DNA of 39,404 nucleotides from Chloroflexota bacterium (GTDB taxonomy: Bacteria > Chloroflexota > Limnocylindria > P2-11E), in contig SHYN01000003.1 of the NCBI GenBank assembly GCA_009692785.1, positions 1 to 39,404 of the forward strand. The letters run 5' to 3'. Below, piece after piece: positions 32,127-39,404 of the stretch (position 1 is its first letter; the number at the start of each line of letters is the position of its first letter). Under the pieces are notes generated by a model. The model saw only the letters and a list, made by a program, of their open reading frames with translations, was not told the origin of the DNA and did not search any database. Both the position numbers and the translations under genes were made by a program.

Positions 32127-33173
32127 CTAGAGCCCGAAGTAATCGAGCCGCATCGCCGAGCGGACGGCGTGCAGGGTCGCGGTCGCTTCGGCCCGCGCGC
32201 GCCGGCTGCCCTCGTGGATGATCTCGTCGATAAAGCCAGGAGCGGCGGCGAAGCGGGCGCGCCGCTCGCGGATCGGCTCAAGGAAGGCTTCGAGCGCGAC
32301 GACGAGCCGTTGCTTCACCTCGACGTCGCCCACCTTGCCCGCGCGGTAGCGCTCCTTCAGGTCGACGACCTCCGCAAGGTCCCGATTGAAGCTGTCGTGG
32401 TAGACGAACACGGGATTGCCCTCGACCGTGCCCGGGTCGGTCGGCCGAAGGCGGTTCGGGTCGGTGTACATGCTCATGACCTTTTTTGCGACGGTGCGCG
32501 GGTCATCGGCGAAGTTGATCGCGTTCCCGAGACTCTTCCCCATTTTCTCGCGGCCATCGGTGCCCGGGAGGAGCCCGACCTCCGGGATGAGGGACGCGGG
32601 CACGGGGAACACCTCACCGAAGAGCTCGTTGAAACGTCGCGCGATCTCACGGGTGAGCTCGACATGCGATTCGTTGTCGCGGCCCACCGGCACAAGGTCT
32701 CCTCGAACAGAGAGGATGTCCGCGGCCTGGAGGATCGGATAACCGAGGAGCCCGTAGGTCGGCTCCCTGAGGCTGTGATCGCGCAGCTGGTCCTTGAGCG
32801 TTGGGATGCGCTGCATCCGCGGCACCGAGACGAGCATCGAGAAGTACACGTGAAGCTGCGGGATCTCCGGGATGAGCGACTGAAGAAAGATCGTGACCTT
32901 TTCCGGATCGACACCTACCGCGAGGTTGTCGAGGACGTCGTCTCGGATGTTCTGCCCGATCTCGTGAAGATCCGCGAGGCGCGTCGTGAGCATGTGATAG
33001 TCGGCGACGAGAAGAAACGTCTCGTACTCGTCCTGAAGCCGGACCCGATTGGCGAGCGTGCCGACGTAGTGGCCGATGTGGAGCGGCCCGGTCGGGCGAT
33101 CCCCGGTCAGGATCCGCTTCCGCGTCTTCGGCGCGGCGGTTGAGGGCGGCGGGGCGGCGATCGGTGTGGTCAT
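32127..33173 (-). CDS. trpS: Tryptophanyl-tRNA synthetase
   Basis: 348 residues, class I synthetase. The HIGH motif is TGDRPTGPLHIGHYVGTL, and the KMSKS loop is DGREKMGKSLGNAINF. In between are LVADYHML, MLVSVPRMQRIPTLKDQL, GLLGYPILQAADIL and VPVGRDNESHVELTREIARRFN (cited in part), all typical of bacterial TrpRS. The C-terminal helical part follows. It charges tRNA-Trp. The ATG at 33173 has no Shine-Dalgarno; the reverse strand has TAGACT, then exactly 10 bases, then ATG. Confidence 0.95.
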   Translation of the reverse strand: MTTPIAAPPPSTAAPKTRKRILTGDRPTGPLHIGHYVGTLANRVRLQDEYETFLLVADYHMLTTRLADLHEIGQNIRDDVLDNLAVGVDPEKVTIFLQSLIPEIPQLHVYFSMLVSVPRMQRIPTLKDQLRDHSLREPTYGLLGYPILQAADILSVRGDLVPVGRDNESHVELTREIARRFNELFGEVFPVPASLIPEVGLLPGTDGREKMGKSLGNAINFADDPRTVAKKVMSMYTDPNRLRPTDPGTVEGNPVFVYHDSFNRDLAEVVDLKERYRAGKVGDVEVKQRLVVALEAFLEPIRERRARFAAAPGFIDEIIHEGSRRARAEATATLHAVRSAMRLDYFGL

Positions 33174-33183
33174 GGGAGAGGTC

Positions 33184-33189
33184 AGTCTA
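33184..33189 (-). promoter_or_regulatory. Candidate -10 of trpS (leaderless type)
   Basis: TAGACT (4 of 6 to TATAAT, with the key A2 and T6) on the reverse strand ends 10 bases before the trpS ATG. The spacing is identical to aspA and pyrF. A start site about 7 bases downstream would leave at most a 3-base leader. Confidence 0.4.
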
Positions 33190-33239
33190 CCCGCCGGACC
33201 TCTCCCCAGATGCGCGCCGTCTCCCGGACCTCGCCCCGG

Positions 33240-35762
33240 TCAATAGGATCTGGTCTGCGTGGTCGGGCTGATGATGTTGCCGTTCGCGTCGGCCACATTT
33301 CGGACCGCCACAAGGTAGGCGCCGGTACCGCCGGGCGCGGGTGCCGAGGGGTTGTAGTTCGAAGTGTACCCGCCTGTGCCGACGCAGGTCACCGTCCAGA
33401 CCGTGCCACCGGTGGTCGAGTTGATCGACGGGATCCCGACCGTGCAGAGGGTGCCGAAGGTCCCGTTGTTGAGCGAGTAGTTCACGATGTTGCCCGCCGA
33501 GTTGGTGGGGCTGGAGCCCCCCGTCATCGCCTTGCTGAACGTGACGCTGAACGAGTCGCCCGAGATGTAGGTCGCGCCGGTGAACGAGGGGGCCGTGGTG
33601 TCGGCATAGGACACGGTCACCGTGGTGGGGTTCGGACTCAACAGGTTGCCGGCCGGATCGGTGACCGAGAGGACGACGAGCGTGTAGGTGCCGCCGCCGA
33701 GGGTCGTGCCGGTCGTGAAGTTGACGCAGCGGCCGTCGGTGGAGACGTTGTAGTTGTTCGCGGCGTTCCTCGTCGAGCTGAGGGCGATGACCGCTCCGCC
33801 AGACGCGGTGAATGAATAATTCGCCGTGTTCGAGGCGGTCGTGTTCGACTGGAACGCGCCGGGCGCCGCGGTCACCGAAGCGAACATCGACTTGCTGTAG
33901 CAGACCGAGAGCGTGGTGGCCGAGGTCGAAGCGCTTGCCACGGTCAGGGCAGCCGTGTCCGAGCTGTCAGACACCGTGATGAGGGCCGGGTTCGGGTTGA
34001 GGGCGTTGCCGGCCTGATCGAGGAGGTTGTTCGCGGAAAGCGTGTACTGACAGCCATTCGCGAGAAGAGCGCTCAGCGTGAGGCGCACTCCGCGAAGCTC
34101 CCAGCGCTCGTCGGTGTCATCGGTGAGCGCGCCGACCGGCGGCGAACTCACCACCGTGATCGCGGTCGTGCCGCCCGAGGCGCAGCTCGTCGTCGCGGAG
34201 GAGCCATCCGGGTTCGCAAGGGTGTAGTTGGCGGAGTTGTCGATCGCATTCGTCGCACCCCAGCCCGCGGTCGTGCGCATGCCCTCGCTGAACGTCACGA
34301 GGATGTTCTGCAGGTAGGCCGCGCCGGTCCCGGCACTCGCGAGGTTCGTGTCGGCTCGCCGTGCCAATGCAGAGACGACGCTGGGACGCGTGGCGTCGGA
34401 GGGCACCGTGATGCTGAACGAGGTCGGGCTCGGCGAGATCGCGAGGCCCGCGGCGTCGGTGACGCCGGAGATGTCGAGCGAGTGCACGCCCACCGCGGTC
34501 AGGCCGGTCCCGGTGTTGAAGGCGAGTCGCACCTGGCGATTCAGGCCCGCGGTCGAGCCGCGCAGGGTCAGGATGCCGGGGAAGCTGGCCGAGTCCCACT
34601 TGAAGTTGGAGGCAATCGCCGTGGCGGGAGTCAGCGCCTCACTGAAGGTCACGATGACCTCCTGCGTGCCCGGCTGCGTAAAGCCGCTCGCGGTCGGCAC
34701 CGTGGAGTCCGTCGCGGTGAACGAGAACGTGCTGGCCGCGGCGATCGCATTGCCAGCGGAGTCGCTGACGGTGCTCACCGTCAGGCTGTAAGTCGAGTTG
34801 GCGACGAAGGTCGCGGTGTCGAGGACGAAGAGCACGCACCTGCCGTCGGCGCTCGCGACGAGCGAGCTGGCCGGCTGACCCGTCCCGGTCTGCGTGCCGA
34901 GCGTGATGCTCGAGAGCGTGTAGCTGCCGATGGCCGTGATGGACCCCGTGCCGGTCGTCGCCATCACCTTGCTGTAGCAGACGTTCATGCGCTTGAGACC
35001 CTGGGCGGTGTCGACGCTCTGGATGGTCGGAGCACCGGTGTCGACCGTGTAGCTGAACACGTTCGAGGTGCCCTGACCGGGTGCGGTCGCGGTGAGCGAG
35101 TGGGCTCCCGCGGTGAGCGCGGTGGTGAGGCAGGCGAACGTGCCCGTCAGGGTGGCGGTCGTCGTGCAGAGGACGGCCGAGCCTTCCTGCACGGTCACCG
35201 TGCTCAGCGCGGTCGCGCCGGTGCCGGAGATCGACGGCGTCGTGGTCGTGGAAGGGCTCGCGGGCGACGAGGCCGTGATCTGGAGCGTCGAGGCGATGAC
35301 CGTCACCACCTGGAAATACCCATAGTCCTCGAGCGGAGCGCCGCCGGCCCACTCGAGCCCGGTGAACTGCTGCGCGCCCTGAGGAGCGTTCGCGGGAACC
35401 TGGACGTTGTAGATGAAGAAGCCCACCTGCCCGGGGGCGACGAGGTCGCTGGCCTGATTCGCGTAGATGGTCGGGGCGGTCCAGTTCACCGCCCAGCCAG
35501 CGGCCGACAGGAGCGAATTGCCACGCGTCCGGAGCGAGGCCTGCGCCACGGCGTCGCCCTTCACCCAGGCGAGATCACCGGTGTTCCCGTAGCCGACCGC
35601 GAACTGTCCGGTCTGCCCGGGAGCGAGGGACAGGAACGAGCTCTCGGAGAAGTAGGCGCCGTGGTAGCCGGGCGCCGACAAGGCCGGCGCCGAAAGGGAG
35701 AGCATGCCGAAGGCCAGAGCGCTCACGACGGCTCCGTTCAACAGGATCCTCTTCATTCGCAC
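33240..35762 (-). CDS. Large secreted multi-domain Ig-like protein
   Basis: 840 residues with a signal peptide (MKRILLNGAVVSALAFGMLS, cleavage near APALSA). Residues about 30-150 form a domain starting APGYHGAYFSESSFLSLAPG with an NTGDLAWVKG motif, possibly NBR1-type Ig. Residues about 155-250 form a bacterial Ig domain (SGTGATALSTVTVQEG). Then come about five SbsA-type Ig repeats, each with a [VC]-x-[FY]-S-[KE] strand: CYSKVMATTG, VTFSEALTPA, VTFSEGMRTT, CYSKSMFASV and VTFSKAMTGG. It is Ser/Thr/Ala-rich and has no sortase or membrane anchor. An S-layer or adhesin-like role is a guess. Start is GTG 35762 or ATG 35756. The 5' part at 1-225 is a paralogue. Confidence 0.75.
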   Translation of the reverse strand: MRMKRILLNGAVVSALAFGMLSLSAPALSAPGYHGAYFSESSFLSLAPGQTGQFAVGYGNTGDLAWVKGDAVAQASLRTRGNSLLSAAGWAVNWTAPTIYANQASDLVAPGQVGFFIYNVQVPANAPQGAQQFTGLEWAGGAPLEDYGYFQVVTVIASTLQITASSPASPSTTTTPSISGTGATALSTVTVQEGSAVLCTTTATLTGTFACLTTALTAGAHSLTATAPGQGTSNVFSYTVDTGAPTIQSVDTAQGLKRMNVCYSKVMATTGTGSITAIGSYTLSSITLGTQTGTGQPASSLVASADGRCVLFVLDTATFVANSTYSLTVSTVSDSAGNAIAAASTFSFTATDSTVPTASGFTQPGTQEVIVTFSEALTPATAIASNFKWDSASFPGILTLRGSTAGLNRQVRLAFNTGTGLTAVGVHSLDISGVTDAAGLAISPSPTSFSITVPSDATRPSVVSALARRADTNLASAGTGAAYLQNILVTFSEGMRTTAGWGATNAIDNSANYTLANPDGSSATTSCASGGTTAITVVSSPPVGALTDDTDERWELRGVRLTLSALLANGCQYTLSANNLLDQAGNALNPNPALITVSDSSDTAALTVASASTSATTLSVCYSKSMFASVTAAPGAFQSNTTASNTANYSFTASGGAVIALSSTRNAANNYNVSTDGRCVNFTTGTTLGGGTYTLVVLSVTDPAGNLLSPNPTTVTVSYADTTAPSFTGATYISGDSFSVTFSKAMTGGSSPTNSAGNIVNYSLNNGTFGTLCTVGIPSINSTTGGTVWTVTCVGTGGYTSNYNPSAPAPGGTGAYLVAVRNVADANGNIISPTTQTRSY

Positions 35763-35831
35763 GGTCGGACGACCTTTCAGGGCCGCGACCTCTCATGGCA
35801 CGAACCCGAGGTCGGGACCCGGCGTACTCCC

Positions 35832-35860
35832 ACCAAACGCTGGTGCGCCATTTGTATACC
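35832..35860. promoter_or_regulatory. Palindrome and AT-rich -10-like site in the divergent gap
   Basis: The 237-base gap 35763-35999 separates the secreted Ig protein from the membrane operon. It holds CACCA-AACGC-TGGTG (35832-35846) and TTGTATAC (35853-35860). TATACA on the reverse strand or TATACC on the plus strand could be a -10, so this is the best candidate control region for either gene. No other gene is seen in the gap. Confidence 0.3.
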
Positions 35861-35999
35861 TCTTCTGGTCCGTCGGTGTTTCGCGTGCCGTGGATTGCAT
35901 CCTGCTCGCGGTCCCGTAGGATTTCGAGCATCGCGCGGAACACATCGCGGCCACGGTGCGAAGATCCAGCACCCATACGGCCTCGCGGAGGAGTCAAGA

Positions 36000-36827
36000 G
36001 TGGCGACAACCGCCGCGGTCCCCGACGAGCGTCGTGAAACCGTCGCCGCGGTCCGGCTCCTCGCAACCGAGGTGGGACCTCGCGACGAGGCGATGGGACT
36101 GCTGCTGGGGCGCTTCGCCGAGGCTGTCGAAGAGCGGCGCCCCGACGAGGCCAAGGCCTACGCGGCGGTGCTCGAGCCGCGGGTCATCGCGGAGTCGCTG
36201 CTCGGCGGCACGTCCGGGATCTGGAGCGTGTTCGAGGTGGCGAGGAACGTCGTGATCTTCCTTCCCATCGCCGTGACCTGGTACGGGCTCGCCACCGCGA
36301 GCGCCGGTTACGCGGAGCTGCTCACAAAGGATCCCAGCCTCGCCGGGCTGCCGTTCCTGCTCCTCTGGCAGGAGAGCTTCCGTGGCGCCGGTTCGGTCAT
36401 CAGCTTCAGCACCCTCGCGACGATCGACGCCAGCCTCATCGGCCTCCTCATCGCGCTCTCGCTCGCGCTCAACGCCCACAGCGAGGTGCGCGACACGCGG
36501 CTCCGGTCGCGCATCCTGCTGCGCGAATCGGAGATCCGCGGCCTGGTCGGCCACGCCCTGAGCCTGGCCAGCACCTCGGACCTGGACGCGGTCGAGTCGG
36601 GGGCGGTCCTGGATCAGATGATCGCCGAGGAGCGGCGGATCTACGAAAGGGCCCGCGAGGGCGAGCAGCAGCTGTTCCAGCTCGAGGCCGCCGTCGGCGA
36701 GCTTCGCCAGGCGGCCATGGAGCTGACGCGAGCCGCCGGCGCACTGAACGCCCGCATCGACCTGCCCTCGAGCCACGAGCGCCCGCCATCCACCGCGGCC
36801 GGTCGGACCGGCCAGGACCCCAGGTGA
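36000..36827 (+). CDS. Two-helix membrane protein with coiled-coil tail, ExbB/MotA-like
   Basis: 275 residues; I do not recognise a named family. Residues 1-75 are soluble and charged. A first helix spans about 83-103 (VVIFLPIAVTWYGLATASAG), and a second about 133-157 (ISFSTLATIDASLIGLLIAL). The second, with small and polar residues and D143, resembles the TALGL-type pore helices of ExbB/TolQ/MotA. After it come basic residues and a long heptad-like region (about 165-255, EERRIYERAREGEQQLFQLE) predicted to be cytoplasmic coiled coil. The GTG at 36000 has a GGAGGAG Shine-Dalgarno 6 bases upstream. The antisense frame far upstream is not part of it. It is 11 bases before the MotB-like gene, which is why a stator-type pair is suspected. 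Confidence 0.6.
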   Translation: MATTAAVPDERRETVAAVRLLATEVGPRDEAMGLLLGRFAEAVEERRPDEAKAYAAVLEPRVIAESLLGGTSGIWSVFEVARNVVIFLPIAVTWYGLATASAGYAELLTKDPSLAGLPFLLLWQESFRGAGSVISFSTLATIDASLIGLLIALSLALNAHSEVRDTRLRSRILLRESEIRGLVGHALSLASTSDLDAVESGAVLDQMIAEERRIYERAREGEQQLFQLEAAVGELRQAAMELTRAAGALNARIDLPSSHERPPSTAAGRTGQDPR

Positions 36828-36838
36828 ACGACAGCTAG

Positions 36839-37336
36839 GTGCTCGGAGCGAACCGAGGCGTCAGCATCTCGCTCGTCGGCTGGCTCTGGGCTGACATCCT
36901 CCTGGGCCTGTTCGTCATCTTCCTTGCCGCATCGAGCGCACCGACGCCGGTGGTGAAGGCGACCCCGACGCCCAGCGCGTCGGCGAGCGCGACCTCCGCC
37001 CCGGGCATCGACCCACAGCCGTTCACCCTGGCGCGATTCCCGGTGAACGGGGCGTCGCTGCTCAGCAACGATCCGGTGCTCGTGGCCGCAGAGCAGCAGC
37101 GGATCGCAACGGAGCTCAGCGCGAAGCTCGCCGCGGCTCAGCCGGGTCGGCGGGCGGCCATGGTCCTTGCTTACGGCGCACACGAGGATCCGGTTCAGGG
37201 CGATCGTCTCGTGCGAGCGGCGACCCAGGGTCTCCGCTCGGGTCCGTTCGACGGCTCGACGATCAAGACGTATCACGAGCTCGTCACCGGTGACCGTGGA
37301 AGCACGATCACGGTGGAGGTGTACCTCTATCGATAG
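36839..37336 (+). CDS. MotB/ExbD-like single-helix protein
   Basis: 165 residues. A short cytoplasmic N-terminus is followed by one helix with the pattern LVGWLWADILLGLFVIFLAA (about 12-31). The Asp at 19 sits inside the helix, preceded by Trp-Ala, as in the YAD/WAD motif of MotB and similar to ExbD/TolR, where it is the proton-binding residue. A Pro/Thr/Ser/Ala linker (about 35-60) leads to an extracytoplasmic domain with QQRIATELSAKLAAA and AMVLAYGAHEDPVQGDRLVRA, which looks like a small alpha/beta fold of OmpA/ExbD type. Start GTG 36839. The family relation is motif-based; a plain signal anchor is the alternative. Confidence 0.55.
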   Translation: MLGANRGVSISLVGWLWADILLGLFVIFLAASSAPTPVVKATPTPSASASATSAPGIDPQPFTLARFPVNGASLLSNDPVLVAAEQQRIATELSAKLAAAQPGRRAAMVLAYGAHEDPVQGDRLVRAATQGLRSGPFDGSTIKTYHELVTGDRGSTITVEVYLYR

Positions 37337-37343
37337 CCAGGGC

Positions 37344-38345
37344 GTGGGTGGCGTCGGGCCCACGACTCCGCCGGATCTGGCGGAGGGTCTCCTCACCGCG
37401 CGTCGCTCGATGCTTGGCCGCGCGCTCCGGTCCGGTTCGGCCGCAGCCGTTGCCCGGGCCGCAGCCCGCCTGCGACTTCGCACCGCCGAGCTCGAGCCGA
37501 CCGACGCCTCCGCCGCGCGGCGGGCGACCATGCGACTCGGACACCTTCTCCGCGAGGAGCGTTTTCGGCGACGCGTCGTGACGCCCGCGACGACCGGGGG
37601 CAGGGTCACCTCAAGCCGGCTCCGACCACGGTCCTCCCCGGTCCCCCGACTCCTTCGCGCGTTGACGCTCGCGAGCGTCGTGCTGCTGGCCGCAGCCGCG
37701 ATCGCGTCCGCCTGGCCGAGACCCGACGCGCGCCGCGGCGCACCGGTCGGCGGACCGGCGGACGAGCCGGCGGTGGGCGCGAGCGTCGCGTCGCTCACCT
37801 CACCCCCACCGGCGAGCACCGCCGAGCCGGCGCCGTTCGCTCTTCCGGTGACCCTCGGCCTCACCGGCATCACGAGCCCGACCTATGTCGCTCCCGTGGT
37901 GCCGATCCGCACCTCCGCGCCCGCGCCGCCCACCGCGGCACCCGGGCCTGCCGCGCCACAGCCGGGTGGCAGAGTTGGAGGCGGAGGACCCCCGCCGACG
38001 GCCACACCCCCACCAGCGCCGAGCTCGGCGGTCTTTCTCCCAGCGAACGGTCTCGTCGGCCTGCGGCCGCTGCAGCCGGGCGAGCGGCGCTGGCAGGGGC
38101 TTGTCGTGGGAGCCGATGGACTGGCCATCGCGGACGTCTGCATCGAGATCGGGCCGCGCTCGTGCCAACCGATCTCGTCGCGCTCCGACTCATTCGGGTC
38201 GTGGTACTTCGATCTCCCCGCGATCGCGCTCATCTGGGACGTGCGCTTCGTGAAGGCCGGCTACACGACCATCACCATGCAGATCAACTCCGGAGCCAAC
38301 GCGCAGAGCCTCATGGTCATCCGCCTCGCGAAGAGCACGCCGTGA
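37344..38345 (+). CDS. Membrane-anchored protein with carboxypeptidase-regulatory-like domain
   Basis: 333 residues from a GTG at 37344, 7 bases after the preceding stop. Residues 1-105 are a basic, Arg-rich cytoplasmic region. One membrane helix follows (LLRALTLASVVLLAAAAIAS, about 110-130). Then comes a long Pro/Ala/Gly-rich linker (about 135-235). The C-terminal domain (about 245-333) reads WQGLVVGADGLAIADVCIEI, SDSFGSWYFDLP, VRFVKAGYTT and SLMVIRLAKS. This is the beta-sandwich pattern of carboxypeptidase-regulatory-like/transthyretin-type domains that often bind glycans or proteins. With the two upstream genes it forms a same-strand trio, so it may be the outward-reaching part of one complex. 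No function is known to me. Confidence 0.6.
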   Translation: MGGVGPTTPPDLAEGLLTARRSMLGRALRSGSAAAVARAAARLRLRTAELEPTDASAARRATMRLGHLLREERFRRRVVTPATTGGRVTSSRLRPRSSPVPRLLRALTLASVVLLAAAAIASAWPRPDARRGAPVGGPADEPAVGASVASLTSPPPASTAEPAPFALPVTLGLTGITSPTYVAPVVPIRTSAPAPPTAAPGPAAPQPGGRVGGGGPPPTATPPPAPSSAVFLPANGLVGLRPLQPGERRWQGLVVGADGLAIADVCIEIGPRSCQPISSRSDSFGSWYFDLPAIALIWDVRFVKAGYTTITMQINSGANAQSLMVIRLAKSTP

Positions 38346-38356
38346 TCGCTCCGTAA

Positions 38357-38740
38357 GTGGCCGCGCTAGGCGTTCGCCTCGCGGCGCCACACGTCGAAAC
38401 GCTGCTCGATGCGCTGGCGACACGTGACGCCGCGGTCGCGGATTTCGCGCGGGTGTTCCGGGGGGCGGACGTCATCGTCACGGTCTCGCGCACCTCGACG
38501 GCGCCGCGACTCGACCAGCCCCGCGCGCCGCGCTCGACCGACTCGATATCGGACCTCCTGCGGGCGGCCGCGAATCTGGCGGGCCTCCCAGGCGTGAGCT
38601 TCCCCTGCGGCCTCGCGACCGACGGACTGCCGGTCGGCCTGCAGCTCATTGGGCCGGCCCGCTCGGAGCCGCTGCTCCTCGCCATCGCGAGCGCTTATCA
38701 GCGCGCGACGGACCACCATCTGCGGCGGCCGCCGGTCTGA
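38357..38740 (+). pseudogene. C-terminal remnant of an amidase (GatA-like)
   Basis: 127 residues equal to the last quarter of amidase-signature enzymes: AVADFARVFRGADVIVT (usual FxxVFxxxDVLLTPT, here VTVSRTSTAP), DLLRAAANLAGLPGVSFPCG, LPVGLQLIGPARSEPLLLAIA, and YQRATDHHLRRPP. The catalytic Ser-Ser-Lys region lies in the missing N-terminal 75 percent, so it cannot be active. The TP-rich motif is also eroded. It begins 11 bases after the membrane operon and faces dprA. I see no frameshifted upstream part, so it is a 5' deletion remnant. Confidence 0.7.
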
Positions 38741-38800
38741 CGCGCGGCGACCGCAGGATGCCGCCGCAGCGGAGCGGCAGGCCTGCACCCGACCGCTGTG

Positions 38801-39404
38801 TCAAGCGCAGCGCGCGATGCGGCCGTCGCCGGTCAGCACGATCTCGCCACGGAGCAGCGCGGTGGCGAGAAGCGTCGCGGCCTCGGCCGGCGCAAGGCGC
38901 AGCTGTGCGCCGAGGGCGTCCGCCGAGAGCGGGCCGGCGGCGAGAAGCTCGCGAAGCGCGGCGCCCACGCCGGTCCCAGCCCCTTGGGGGGCAGGCTCGA
39001 TCGAGCGCAGGCCGAGCGCTTCGAGGAGCATCGGGGCGCCGGTGAGCGCGCGGGCGGTGCCCGAGGCGATCAGGCTGTTCGTTCCCTCCGAACGCATCGC
39101 GCCGAGCGGGCCCGGAATGGCGTAGAGCGGGCGCCCGAGCTGCGCGGCCTCGGCAGCGGTGATGAGCGCGCCGGAGCGCTCCCCCGCCTCAACGATGACC
39201 ACCACGTCGGCCAGGGCGGCGATGGTCGCGTTGCGCCTCGCGAACATCCAACCCTGTGCGCGAAGGCCCGGTGCGTACTCGGAAACGAGAGCGCCGTGCT
39301 GCCGCAGCCGCGTCGCGAGGTGCCGCCGGCGACCGCGCACGCCGGCATCGAATGCGGTGAGCCCCTCGCCGAGCACGGCGATCGAGGAAGCGCCGGCCTC
39401 GAGC
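38801..39404 (-). CDS. dprA: DNA-processing protein DprA, C-terminal part (runs off right edge)
   Basis: 201 residues of the DprA/Smf Rossmann domain, open to the window end. It begins LEAGASSIAVLGEGLTAFDA, and then shows GALVSEYAPG, FARRNATIAALADVVVIVEAGERSGALITA (cited in blocks) and AIPGPLGAMRSEGTNSLI, the single-strand DNA-binding and RecA-loading domain. A winged-helix region closes the protein (LSADALGAQLRLAPAEAATLL). The DprA marks are GExSGAL and PG-x-GANxLI; here the latter is SEGTNSLI. It helps load RecA during natural transformation. Its stop is 60 bases from the amidase remnant. Confidence 0.9.
   Translation of the reverse strand, partial: LEAGASSIAVLGEGLTAFDAGVRGRRRHLATRLRQHGALVSEYAPGLRAQGWMFARRNATIAALADVVVIVEAGERSGALITAAEAAQLGRPLYAIPGPLGAMRSEGTNSLIASGTARALTGAPMLLEALGLRSIEPAPQGAGTGVGAALRELLAAGPLSADALGAQLRLAPAEAATLLATALLRGEIVLTGDGRIARCA

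Noticed and set aside
34482-35999. Long rightward open frame antisense to the secreted Ig protein, in phase with the gene at 36000
   Set aside because: It lacks any family signal and is Arg/Gly-rich as expected from antisense of GC-rich coding DNA. The Shine-Dalgarno and the change in composition place the real start at 36000.
36000-37336. Zorya-type defence operon (ZorA/ZorB)
   Set aside because: The stator-like pair recalls ZorAB, but no ZorC, ZorD helicase or ZorE nuclease is nearby, the first protein has only two helices, and the third gene is a beta-sandwich protein.

Overview
The window is 39.4 kb of very GC-rich bacterial DNA. It carries tightly packed, mostly housekeeping genes in short operons, with many GTG/TTG starts and overlaps of 1 to 4 bases. 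Gene content (actinobacterial-type KorAB, MurE beside two FemA/FemX-type enzymes, SecDF, a TatA/B protein, no outer-membrane or LPS genes, several extracytoplasmic lipoproteins) suggests a monoderm such as a Chloroflexota lineage of the Limnocylindria type. The phylum is an inference; there is no rRNA here to settle it. I saw no tRNA, rRNA, CRISPR array, insertion sequence or prophage, and no gap between genes exceeds 300 bases.

Layout. 1-225: 5' end of a secreted protein gene that runs off the left edge. 251-4526: aspA diverging from korAB over a 27-base gap that holds a palindromic promoter. 4534-6653: leftward methyltransferase (ovothiol-type), ChrB-domain protein and YczE-like membrane protein. 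6909-9250: Suv3-like RNA helicase diverging from rnhA. 9267-10218: a decayed locus with a Rieske oxygenase remnant joined to a doubly truncated flavoprotein remnant. 10291-14186: recJ-rel operon, leftward. 14186-15547: deacetylase-like lipoprotein, rightward. 15672-20308: leftward pyrF, tatB, then (after a terminator) secD-secF-hydrolase. 20359-23159: rightward PhnDCE-type ABC transporter. 23184-30755: leftward cell-wall operon topA-femX-femX-murE-kinase-TolB-like. 30962-35762: leftward manC, trpS and an 840-residue secreted multi-Ig protein whose N-terminus is paralogous to the gene at the left edge. 36000-38345: rightward three-gene membrane operon with a MotB/ExbD-like partner. 38357-39404: an amidase (GatA-like) remnant converging on a partial dprA.

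How the genes work together. The most coherent block is cell-wall building: MurE has an altered diamino-acid motif and sits with two FemX-type transferases, which fits a Lys- or Orn-type peptidoglycan with an interpeptide bridge. SecDF and Tat are the export machinery, and the window encodes at least five exported or lipid-anchored proteins. The least explained unit is the 36.0-38.3 kb operon. It pairs a two-helix, ExbB-like membrane protein having a coiled-coil tail with a one-helix protein carrying an Asp in a MotB-like membrane motif, followed by a membrane-anchored beta-sandwich protein. It diverges from the big secreted Ig protein. I read it as a possible reduced proton-channel or stator-like complex of unknown load.

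Promoter reading. Several leftward genes (aspA, pyrF, trpS) have a TAnnnT hexamer exactly 10 bases before the ATG and no Shine-Dalgarno, suggesting leaderless mRNAs. Two divergent pairs share overlapping -10 hexamers on opposite strands.
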